This document shows positions 30,140 to 37,755 of a DNA stretch of 64,000 nt, piece after piece. The translations under genes and the position numbers were made by a program. The notes under the pieces are model-generated. The model saw nothing but the letters and a program-made list of their open reading frames with translations. It had not been told where the DNA came from and did no database searches. Source of the stretch: Oscillospiraceae bacterium (GTDB taxonomy: Bacteria > Bacillota > Clostridia > Oscillospirales > Oscillospiraceae); contig JAFQZI010000069.1 in assembly GCA_017406005.1 (NCBI GenBank), positions 62,001 to 126,000 on the forward strand. Reading direction: 5' to 3'. The number at the start of each line of letters is the position of its first letter. The stretch's first letter is position 1.

Positions 30140-33100
30140 TTATCCTAAAATGGTGCCATTAACAGTAAGTGTATGGTCTGTTCCAAGTGTAAAGCCGTTA
30201 TTATATATGGCCACAGAGTTATCTCCAGGCGTCCCTGTCTGAATCTGCTCTGCTGCGGCATCCGCCTGGGCAACCGCCGCGTCGGCACCCGCCTGGGCAC
30301 CTGTGGCTTTCGAACCGCCGTTCTCTGGGCTTAAGTCGATGGACACCGGATGGGTGCCAGAAAAACCAAACGTATAGTCGGGTTTATTCCCGCCAACCTG
30401 CTGTATGGTGTCATCCGGCTGGTCAACTGAATCCGCCTGGGCACCCGCGGCGGCACCCGGCCTGGCAGTTTTAGCGGCTGTCCCGAGGGTGGCAGCTGCT
30501 GCAGCGGCTGCAGCAGCGGCTGCAGCCGCTTCTTTCGCGCCGGCAGCTATCTCCTTGTCATAAGTTTCGGCATAAGTTTCGGCATAAGCTTTGGCATGAT
30601 CATCGTCCAGACCGGCAGCTATCTGTGTGGCATAAGCATTGGCATATACATCGCCCTTACCGGCGTCTATCTTCTCGGCATATGCATTGGCATATACATC
30701 GCCCTTACCGTCAGCTATCTTATCGGCATATGCTTGGGCATAATCAATGCCCTTATTGTCTACATTATGCTTCTCGGCATATGCTTTGGCCCAAGCTGCT
30801 GCATAATCTTTTTCCTTACCTCTAGATATAAGAATCCCATACCAATTTATATAATCAACGCAATATTCATGAGACTTACCATCTGCTCTCATATCAGCAT
30901 ATTTTTTGGCATTTTCTTCGTTTCTTCCCTCTTCTGCTTTGGCAAAAGCATAATAATCGGCATAATTTTCATCCTTACCTTCTGCTATCTGCGTGGCAAA
31001 AGCATTGGCATAATTTTCGGCTCTATCCATGAGCCAAGCGGCAGATATCTTCTTGGCATAAACATTGGCATAAGCTTTGGCATAAACATCGCTTTTACCG
31101 TTGGCTATCTGCTTGGTATAGGCATCGGCATAAGCTTCGGCAAATTCTTCACCTTTGATTTTATTCTTGTCATAAGCAGCTTGCCGGATTGCCTCCCTCA
31201 CTGCCTTGTTGCTCTCGAGGGTGCCGAGGAGGACTACAAAGCCCAGGCCGGCGGCGTCCTTCGGGACAGGGATTTTGAGCACGCCGTATTCGGCGCACAA
31301 AACCCGCAGCACCGTGCCGTCGCTGAAGACGACGGTGTAGTAATTGTTCGCCCAGTATAAGTCATGTTTCGACGGGACGAGGATCTTATCCTCCTTCGCG
31401 TTGGCAAACGCGCCTTTGAAGTTCACCACGCCGCTGTCCAGCGTCTGGGCGTTCTCGCTGTCAAACGCGGCAGCGAAGATGGCATTACCCTTCTTCATGG
31501 CGGTGAGTGCTTCACCTGTCGGCAGGGCATCGACCACATCGTTCACTTTCTCGGTGCGTTTCTCGCCGCCGACGGTGCCCTCGACCACCAGGTCGGATTC
31601 TTTATTCTTTGGAGGCTGAACGTTGCCGTTGCCGTTTCCGTTGCCATTGCTGCCTCCGCCAACGCCTCCGCTATAACTGACCACTGACACCTTGATGAGG
31701 CTTTCGGCTTTTTCGGCATTCGCGGGAATCGGGTTGTTGTTCTGTTCCTGATTCTGGTTCTGCTGCTGGTTCTGGTTGTTCTGTTCCTGATTCTGATTCT
31801 GGTTGTTCTGTTCCTGATTCTGGTTCTGGTTGTTCTGTTCCTGGTTCTGGTTATTCTGTTCCTGATTCTGATTGTTCTGTTCCTGGTTCTGGTTGTTCTG
31901 TTCCTGGTTCTGGTTGTTCTGTTCCTGATTCTGATTCTGGTTGTTCTGTTCCTGATTCTGGTTGTTCTGTTCCTGATTCTGAGTCTGGTTGTTCTGGCTA
32001 TTATTCTCGTTCTCGTTATTATCCTGAGGTTTATCTTTCAGCGTCACGGAGAGGTAAACCCCGCCGCCCTTCGGAACGACGACATAGTAAGACCCGCTAC
32101 CTTCATCCTGAATGAGTTCCAGCTCAACGCCTTCATCTCCGTAGGCTTTATCAACTTCAAAGCTGTCATCAGTGACGTCTATTTTCAGATATACTTTGTC
32201 GTTTTCATGGGCATACTGATAAGTCTCTCCGCCAGCAGTCCCTGTTGCAAGATCCTTTTCCAAGGTTGCATCCTGTTTTGCGGAAAGGGTACCTGCATTT
32301 GTTCCGTCACTGTTATGGACATTGGTGTCCACTCTGATGATGTACTGGATGGAGGCATCCGTAAACGTCTTCGACTCGCCGGCAGACGGTTCGGCAGCAA
32401 TGGAAGTATCCGCAGCAATGCTGGTGGAACTTTCGGAAGTACTGACAGCGCCTGTGTTATAAGCGTTTTCAACAGTACCGGATGAGCCGCTTTCAATGAC
32501 ACCGCCCGTATTATAAGTGTTTTCGACGGTCCCGGATGTTCCGGCTTCATTGCCGTTGTCTCCACCTGCGGGCTGCACAAGCTTATAGTTCTCTGTCGGC
32601 GCATTGCCGTCAACTTCGATCTTCCAGACGGTCAGGTTCAGGTTGTCTTCCGTGACGTACTGATCCACCACCACGGCCTGCTGCCCGGCGGAGAGGGTTC
32701 CCTCAATCAGGATGTCGGTTATTCCGCTGCCACTGACGGAAATACCAGTATCTTTTGCCGTAACATCGCCGTAGACCGCGATCTCTGTTTTATCTTCTGA
32801 ATTGGTATTATTATTGACGACAATAGCCGTATCGCTGGCGTTCACATCACCGTCGACGGTGACATTTGTCTGACTTACGTTTTCTGCCTGGCTGGATGCG
32901 GCGTCGCCCTGCCCGGATGCGGCATCAGTGCCTTCCGTGACCTCCCCGAAGACGGCCTCTTCTATAACAGGGTTCAGTTCAATGCCTTTCGCAGCTTCCA
33001 CATCACCGTTAACGGTCACGGTTGCCGTGCCGCCGTTGTTTTCTATAGCAATGCCGGTGCCCTCGGCTTTGACGGCAGGGGTCTCCGCGCTGCCTTCCGT

Positions 33101-34426
33101 GCCGGAAGCATCGCCGCCGGTGGATTCGGCTGCAGACGCTACATTTTCTGTCTGGACGCCGGAGCCTGCGGCTGTTTCTCCCGCGACGGTAGCTTCCCCT
33201 TCTGCGGCCGCGTCTGCCCCGGATGCATTATCCTGGCCGACGGTCACGTTCGCCGTTCCACCCTCGCTCACAGATACGTGGATACCGGTCGATCCTTCCC
33301 CGGATGCGCTGACGCTGTCGGCATTGACGGTTGCTTCGCCGCCGCCTTGTGCCGATGCAGAGGCACCTGTTGATTCTTTACCGGATGCGCTGACGCTGTC
33401 GGCATTGACGGTTGCTTCGCCGCCGCCTTCAGCTTTTGCATCTGCACCGACTGACCAATTGCCTTCTACACTGACAGCGTCAGCATTGACAGTTGCTTCA
33501 CCGCTGCCTTCGGCAATTGCGGATACACCTCTTGATTCACCACCGGATTCGCTGACATTGCCGGCGCTGACATTGCCGGCATTGACTTCCGTCTGCCCGC
33601 CGCCGGTCGCAGAGGCCTCCACGCCAGTGCCGGTGGCGTAGATATCGCCGCCCTGGAAACTGTCGCCGGTTCCGGTGCCGACGTTGACGGTTGTGGTGCT
33701 TCCTTCGCCGGTCGCAGATGCTTCCACACCCGTGCCGCCCACGGGGTTGTCAGATGAACCAACGTTTTCGGCATTGATGATTGTTGTGCCGCCGCCTTCA
33801 GAGGAAGCCAACACACCAGCGCCGGTTGCATTGATATCGCCGTTTACGTTGACGGTTGCCATGCTCGGGGGTGTATTATCTAAGCCTCCATTGGATGTAC
33901 TGACTTGAACCCCGGGTTTACTGTTTTCAGTCCCAGCCGTTACGCTCTCTACTGTTACGGTTATTTGATCATGCCCTTCAGATGCGTCAATCTTAACACC
34001 TTTATCGCCCGCCGTAACATCACCGGCTGTTAATTCAATGGTGTTCCGCCCGGTTTCACCGGAATCAACGGTAATGTTTATACCACCTATACCGGATAAA
34101 TTGGTTGTAATATCATTTGCCTCGACAGTAATGGATTCCCCGTTACCGGATATGATCTCGAGGCCGTTCCCACCATCGCTAACTATATCCGCGTTTATGC
34201 TTACACTTGCAGGTGTATCACCATCTGCCGGGGTAACGGTGATAGGCCCACCATCGCCCACCAATTCTTCTGGTACGACCTCCGGAACACCTCCAGCTGT
34301 AATCTCAACCCCGGTCGTAATTGTAGCCGAGCCCTCTGCCCAAACGGGGAGAGCCGTGAGGGAGGCTGCCATGCAGACGGCGAGGACGAGGGCCAGAAAT
34401 CTGGCCGGGAAGCGGGTATTTTTCAT
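30140..34426 (-). CDS. giant secreted repeat protein (adhesin-like)
   Basis: 1428 aa; AAAGGAGG before the ATG and a clear signal peptide (~1-30, ending LPVWAEG). Residues ~35-640 are Gly/Ala/Asn/Thr/Val-rich imperfect beta-repeats (such as GEATVNADSVSASG), suggesting a right-handed beta-helix. A Gln/Asn-rich linker of NNQNQEQ units covers ~805-897. A folded block at ~920-1080 follows. Residues ~1090-1290 are degenerate 16-residue helical repeats (AGKGDVYANAYA). A poly-Ala run and low-complexity C terminus come last. No LPXTG or transmembrane anchor. Acidic and probably surface-associated; function unknown. Long open readings on the opposite strand are products of the repeats. Confidence 0.85.
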   Translation of the reverse strand: MKNTRFPARFLALVLAVCMAASLTALPVWAEGSATITTGVEITAGGVPEVVPEELVGDGGPITVTPADGDTPASVSINADIVSDGGNGLEIISGNGESITVEANDITTNLSGIGGINITVDSGETGRNTIELTAGDVTAGDKGVKIDASEGHDQITVTVESVTAGTENSKPGVQVSTSNGGLDNTPPSMATVNVNGDINATGAGVLASSEGGGTTIINAENVGSSDNPVGGTGVEASATGEGSTTTVNVGTGTGDSFQGGDIYATGTGVEASATGGGQTEVNAGNVSAGNVSESGGESRGVSAIAEGSGEATVNADAVSVEGNWSVGADAKAEGGGEATVNADSVSASGKESTGASASAQGGGEATVNADSVSASGEGSTGIHVSVSEGGTANVTVGQDNASGADAAAEGEATVAGETAAGSGVQTENVASAAESTGGDASGTEGSAETPAVKAEGTGIAIENNGGTATVTVNGDVEAAKGIELNPVIEEAVFGEVTEGTDAASGQGDAASSQAENVSQTNVTVDGDVNASDTAIVVNNNTNSEDKTEIAVYGDVTAKDTGISVSGSGITDILIEGTLSAGQQAVVVDQYVTEDNLNLTVWKIEVDGNAPTENYKLVQPAGGDNGNEAGTSGTVENTYNTGGVIESGSSGTVENAYNTGAVSTSESSTSIAADTSIAAEPSAGESKTFTDASIQYIIRVDTNVHNSDGTNAGTLSAKQDATLEKDLATGTAGGETYQYAHENDKVYLKIDVTDDSFEVDKAYGDEGVELELIQDEGSGSYYVVVPKGGGVYLSVTLKDKPQDNNENENNSQNNQTQNQEQNNQNQEQNNQNQNQEQNNQNQEQNNQNQEQNNQNQEQNNQNQEQNNQNQNQEQNNQNQNQEQNNQNQQQNQNQEQNNNPIPANAEKAESLIKVSVVSYSGGVGGGSNGNGNGNGNVQPPKNKESDLVVEGTVGGEKRTEKVNDVVDALPTGEALTAMKKGNAIFAAAFDSENAQTLDSGVVNFKGAFANAKEDKILVPSKHDLYWANNYYTVVFSDGTVLRVLCAEYGVLKIPVPKDAAGLGFVVLLGTLESNKAVREAIRQAAYDKNKIKGEEFAEAYADAYTKQIANGKSDVYAKAYANVYAKKISAAWLMDRAENYANAFATQIAEGKDENYADYYAFAKAEEGRNEENAKKYADMRADGKSHEYCVDYINWYGILISRGKEKDYAAAWAKAYAEKHNVDNKGIDYAQAYADKIADGKGDVYANAYAEKIDAGKGDVYANAYATQIAAGLDDDHAKAYAETYAETYDKEIAAGAKEAAAAAAAAAAAAATLGTAAKTARPGAAAGAQADSVDQPDDTIQQVGGNKPDYTFGFSGTHPVSIDLSPENGGSKATGAQAGADAAVAQADAAAEQIQTGTPGDNSVAIYNNGFTLGTDHTLTVNGTILG
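30560..31150 (-). repeat. 16-residue YA-rich helical repeats in the secreted protein
   Basis: About ten degenerate copies of a unit resembling I-x-x-G-K-x-D-V-Y-A-N-A-Y-A-x-K. The two best copies, near 30630-30725, differ by only a few residues. Confidence 0.7.
31735..32010 (-). repeat. Gln/Asn microsatellite-like coding repeat
   Basis: Tandem units encoding NNQNQEQ and NNQEQ-type variants, built from CTGATTCTGGTT / GTTCTGTTC-like plus-strand words. Likely prone to slippage, changing linker length without frameshift because units are multiples of three. Confidence 0.8.
33300..33429 (-). repeat. 49-bp exact direct repeat, 81-bp period
   Basis: 33300-33348 and 33381-33429 are identical over 49 bases (starting CCGGATGCGCTGACG), encoding the ATVNADSVSASG unit. 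Recent duplication within the secreted-protein gene. Confidence 0.8.
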
Positions 34427-34544
34427 ATTGCAATCCTCCTTTTGAAATCAGGATGAATTCGCGGTTATTTCTTTCGGTAATTGATACAGTTATACATAGT
34501 AAAAATAGCATAAAATGCGCTTTTCTGCAAGGGAAAAAGATGAG

Positions 34545-34901
34545 TCACGATGACCGGCTTTCCGACATGAGGCGGGCGGAGGCGGCAGAGATGATGCGCA
34601 CGAGGTCCTCCGCCGTATAGTCCCCCTTCTCGATCAGGGCAACCATTTCATCCGCCGTGCGGGAATTGCGGGCGTACGACGGGACGCCGTTTTCATCATA
34701 CGTCCAGCCCGTGAGCTCGGAGTACATGACGTTCAGCGCGTTGGCGAATTTGAGGATCTTGTCGGCCGGGAGATTCACCTTTCCGGCCTCGATTTTGGCT
34801 ATAGATGTCCTGCTCGTATAGCCTGTCTTCTCGGCCAGCTCCTCCTGGGACATGCCCCGTTTGATGCGGTATTCTCGGATATTGCGGTAAAGGTCTTCCA
34901 T
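34545..34901 (-). CDS. XRE-family transcriptional regulator
   Basis: 118 aa from ATG 34901 (MEDLYRNIREYRIKRG) with GGAGGGG upstream; a longer reading crosses the promoter. HTH_3 domain ~5-62: GMSQEELAEKTGYTSRTSIAKIEAGKVNLPADKILKFANAL. The C-terminal tail (~75-118) carries DEMVALIEKGDYTAEDLVRII. Divergent from the primase-helicase gene with shared palindromes over both promoters, so it is probably the repressor of that module and of itself, in the manner of a phage or satellite repressor. Confidence 0.9.
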   Translation of the reverse strand: MEDLYRNIREYRIKRGMSQEELAEKTGYTSRTSIAKIEAGKVNLPADKILKFANALNVMYSELTGWTYDENGVPSYARNSRTADEMVALIEKGDYTAEDLVRIISAASARLMSESRSS

Positions 34902-34931
34902 TCTCCGGCCCCTCCTTCTGTTGGTAAAAAC

Positions 34932-34960
34932 AGTATAACACAATAGTGAATTAAAATCAA
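34932..34960 (-). promoter_or_regulatory. XRE gene promoter with operator
   Basis: Minus strand TTGATT (34960-34955), 17 nt, TATACT (34937-34932). The palindrome-like GTGAATTAAAATCAA (34946-34960) covers the -35, consistent with autorepression. Confidence 0.6.
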
Positions 34961-34986
34961 CAAAAAATAAAACTGATGTCACTCTC

Positions 34987-35015
34987 TTGACAAATAATTT
35001 GAATTGTGGTAGGAT
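34987..35015 (+). promoter_or_regulatory. primase-helicase promoter
   Basis: TTGACA, 17 nt, TAGGAT with TGG extended -10. The predicted start point (~35022) lies in the operator GTGAATTAAAATCAC. Confidence 0.65.
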
Positions 35016-35021
35016 ACGAGT

Positions 35022-35036
35022 GTGAATTAAAATCAC
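35022..35036. promoter_or_regulatory. operator site GTGAATTAAAATCAC
   Basis: Second of a set of GTGA-N7-TCAC dyads around this module: 34946-34960 (half-degenerate), 35022-35036, 35072-35086 (GTGATTTTTATTCAC) and 37483-37497. Placement at the start point of the primase promoter fits repression. Confidence 0.6.
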
Positions 35037-35071
35037 ATATTTGATTCGCAAAATTATTTATGCCCTATTAG

Positions 35072-35086
35072 GTGATTTTTATTCAC
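35072..35086. promoter_or_regulatory. operator site GTGATTTTTATTCAC
   Basis: Dyad in the primase leader, same GTGA-N7-TCAC pattern in inverse orientation to the other two upstream copies. Confidence 0.55.
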
Positions 35087-35127
35087 GCATCGTTCACATC
35101 AGGAAAATATAATAAGGAGGTTTGCAT

Positions 35128-37467
35128 ATGATAAATGTGAATGAAAGGCATCTCGCCGAACTGAAGCAGCAGAAAATCTGGCTGCTGTGGCGCAAGGAGA
35201 CAAGAAAAAACAGCAAGGGCGAGGTGAGCCCGACCAAGGTTCCGATCAATGCCCACGGGGTACGGACAGGGACGGATCCGGCCCATGCGGGGGACTGGAT
35301 GACCTTCGACGAAGCTGTCTCGGCTTCCGGAGGGGTCACCTGCGCGGGGATCGGCTTCAAGATCCCGGACGGTGTCTTCTTTCTGGACATCGACCACCGT
35401 GACCTCGGGGATCCGCTCGTGAAGACGCTGCTGGAGCGCTTCGGCTCCTATGCGGAGAGATCGTGCAGCGGCAACGGCTACCACATCTACGGCCGGTATG
35501 ACCTGAAAGCGATCCCCGCGGAAGAGGGGAAGGACGGCAAAGTCAAACTGGCAAAAGAGTATTATCTCAAGAACCCGCACAACGGCATCGAGCTCTATTT
35601 CGGGGACCTGACCAACCGCTTCGCCGTCTTCACCGGTGACTGTGTGTACGATGCCCCGCTGAAGGACTGCACCGGAGCCCTGCTCACCACGCTGGAGAAG
35701 GAGATGCGCAGGGACGCCGCGAAGCCGGCTGCAGCAAAAAAGCAGCCCGCTTTCGGCAGTGAAACCGGAGAATTCCGCAAGCACCTTTCGGAAACCTGCG
35801 ATGCCGACACCATCCGCTTCCTCAACAAGCTCTACAGCCAGAAAAACGGCGAGAAATTCCGAAGGCTGTTTGAAGAGGGGGACATCTCGGCCTACGGCTC
35901 CCAGTCGGAAGCGGACCTGGCGCTCTGCGGCATGATCGCCTTCCGCACCGGTGACGACCCGGGATCGATCGACCGGATCTTCCGCCTCTCCGCGCTGTAC
36001 CGGGACAAATGGGAGCGTGAGGATTACCGGGAGAGCACCATCCGCCTTGCGATCGGCAGCTGCAACGGGCAGTTTCGCAAAACCAGCATTGTCCGGCCGT
36101 ATTTCATCACCGAAAACGACCAGGGGGACGAAAAGGTCAGCCCTCCCCTGCTGGCCCAGTATGTGCGGGAGAACCTGCAATACATCATGGTGCGCTCCAG
36201 CGCGAGGGAGGAGCTGCTGATGTACGTCTATCGGGACGGCGTATACCGCCTCGCGGATGAAAAAATGTTCAGGGGCATCATCCGCTGCTTCATCGAGGAC
36301 TATGATATGACGCTCGTCAGGGTGAGCACCCTGAAGGAAGTCTACGACCTTCTCCAGACCGACCTCAACACCGTCAGCATGGTCAGGCTCAACAGCCGCT
36401 GGGACCTGATCAATTTTGAAAACGGGCTCCTGCAGATCGGCAGCGGCAAGCCCGTTCTTCTCCCGCACAGCCCGGAGGTCTATTCCACCATCCGCATCCC
36501 CTGCCGGTGGCGGGAGGAGCCCGTCCCGACGCCGGTGTTTGACGGCTTTATGGAAACGCTCTGCAGCGGAGACGCGGAAGTCCGCCGGCTGCTGCTCGAA
36601 TACATGGGCGCCGTGCTCTCCAACATCCCCGGCTACAAGATGAAAAAGGCCCTTTCCCTCGTCGGGGACGGGAATACGGGCAAATCCCGGCTGAAGCGCC
36701 TTGCCGAAAAGCTGCTCGGGGACGGCAACTACATGGGCATCGACCTTCGGGAACTGGAAAACCGCTTCGGCACCGGCAGGATCTACGACAAGCGCCTCGC
36801 GGGCTCTGCCGACCTCAGCTTCATGACGCTCGATGAGCTGTCCACCTTCAAAAAGCTGACCGGCGGGGACAGCATCTTCGCCGAGGACAAGGGAAAGCAA
36901 GGCTTTGAATTCACCTTCTCCGGGCTTCTGTGGTTCTGCATGAACAAGCTTCCCCGGTTCGGCGGGGACAACGGGAAATGGGTATACGACAGGATCCTCA
37001 CCGTGGAATGCACCAATGTCATCCCGCCGGAAAAGCAGGACAAGGATCTGGACGAAAAGCTCTATGCCGAGCGCGAGGGGATCGTGCAGCAGGCCGTTGC
37101 CGCACTGGGGAACGTCATCCGAAACGGGTATGCCTTTACGGAGCCCGCCTCCGTCATCCGCTGCCGCAGGACTTACCGGGACGGAAACAACACGGTTTAC
37201 AGCTTCTTCTATGACTGCATGTGCCGGAAAAGCGACCGCTACGATATCAACGAGGATTTTACCGTCACGGAGATCTACAAAACCTACAAGGAATACTGCA
37301 GGATCAACAACAACGGCTATGCCAAAACGCGCAAGGAATTTGATCTGGACCTCGCGGAGATCCTCTGCTGCACCCCCAAAGACCTGACGACGCGCCGGAA
37401 CAACGGCATTGTCTATATCGATTACACCCTGACGCGGGAGGGCCGGGAAGCTTATTACCGGACCTGA
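35128..37467 (+). CDS. primase-polymerase / SF3 helicase replication protein
   Basis: 779 aa from ATG 35128 with AAGGAGG seven nt upstream. The N-terminal ~1-190 resembles the bifunctional primase-polymerase fold (FFLDIDHRDLGD catalytic acid patch ~90, CSGNGYHIYGRY ~113, NGIELYFG ~155). A D5_N-like middle (~330-480) precedes an SF3 helicase: Walker A GDGNTGKS (~513-520), Walker B FMTLDEL (~570), sensor MNKLPRF (~608). The C-terminal winged region (~700-779) ends in EGREAYYRT. Such proteins replicate phages, satellites and integrative plasmids. No integrase, capsid or relaxase is adjacent, so this is a stripped module. Confidence 0.88.
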   Translation: MINVNERHLAELKQQKIWLLWRKETRKNSKGEVSPTKVPINAHGVRTGTDPAHAGDWMTFDEAVSASGGVTCAGIGFKIPDGVFFLDIDHRDLGDPLVKTLLERFGSYAERSCSGNGYHIYGRYDLKAIPAEEGKDGKVKLAKEYYLKNPHNGIELYFGDLTNRFAVFTGDCVYDAPLKDCTGALLTTLEKEMRRDAAKPAAAKKQPAFGSETGEFRKHLSETCDADTIRFLNKLYSQKNGEKFRRLFEEGDISAYGSQSEADLALCGMIAFRTGDDPGSIDRIFRLSALYRDKWEREDYRESTIRLAIGSCNGQFRKTSIVRPYFITENDQGDEKVSPPLLAQYVRENLQYIMVRSSAREELLMYVYRDGVYRLADEKMFRGIIRCFIEDYDMTLVRVSTLKEVYDLLQTDLNTVSMVRLNSRWDLINFENGLLQIGSGKPVLLPHSPEVYSTIRIPCRWREEPVPTPVFDGFMETLCSGDAEVRRLLLEYMGAVLSNIPGYKMKKALSLVGDGNTGKSRLKRLAEKLLGDGNYMGIDLRELENRFGTGRIYDKRLAGSADLSFMTLDELSTFKKLTGGDSIFAEDKGKQGFEFTFSGLLWFCMNKLPRFGGDNGKWVYDRILTVECTNVIPPEKQDKDLDEKLYAEREGIVQQAVAALGNVIRNGYAFTEPASVIRCRRTYRDGNNTVYSFFYDCMCRKSDRYDINEDFTVTEIYKTYKEYCRINNNGYAKTRKEFDLDLAEILCCTPKDLTTRRNNGIVYIDYTLTREGREAYYRT

Positions 37468-37482
37468 TTTTTTGCCCGATAT

Positions 37483-37497
37483 GTGAATTTAATTCAC
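37483..37497. promoter_or_regulatory. perfect 15-bp palindrome GTGAATTTAATTCAC
   Basis: Best copy of the operator set, 16 nt after the primase stop. Half-sites follow at 37510-37518 (GAAATTCAC) and 37583-37591 (GTGAATTTC). These downstream sites do not precede any gene, so they may be replication iterons rather than operators. Confidence 0.65.
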
Positions 37498-37567
37498 TTT
37501 TTGAGGCTGAAATTCACGCCGCACTACACGCGGCGCTGCGTCATCCTGACTCCCGGGATGGCCCCTT

Positions 37568-37689
37568 CGTGCAGAAAGTGGCGTGAATTTCAACTCCTTT
37601 GCGGAAAGAAAAGCAGGCATGGAAAAAACAGGAAACAGACCGGGCATGCTCTTACAGGGTATCACCAAAAACCTGCACTTTCTGCACGC
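37568..37689. repeat. 13-bp inverted repeat 96 bp apart
   Basis: CGTGCAGAAAGTG (37568-37580) and its complement CACTTTCTGCACG (37677-37689). They enclose a half operator site. May be an end or origin structure of the module. Confidence 0.4.
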
Positions 37690-37710
37690 ATGGCGGGAAA
37701 ACTCTGAAAA

Positions 37711-37755
37711 TCACGGGGACAGGCAGATCGGAACCTGGCCCCGTGACTCTTATTT
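37711..37755 (+). terminator. hairpin with T-run, related to family-1 repeats
   Basis: TCACGGGG / CCCCGTGA stem (37711-37718, 37739-37746), followed by CTCTTATTTTTT. The words GGGGACAGG and GGAACCTGGCCCCGTGACTC resemble module 1 of the family-1 repeat. It separates the replication module from the convergent alpha-galactosidase. Confidence 0.6.

Noticed and set aside
31735..32010. CRISPR or VNTR non-coding array
   Set aside because: The repeats keep one open frame encoding a Gln/Asn linker in a larger protein.
30596..33908. Several plus-strand open frames inside the secreted-protein gene
   Set aside because: They arise from its repeats (Gly/Ile or Pro/Ala/Ser monotony) and have no ribosome sites.
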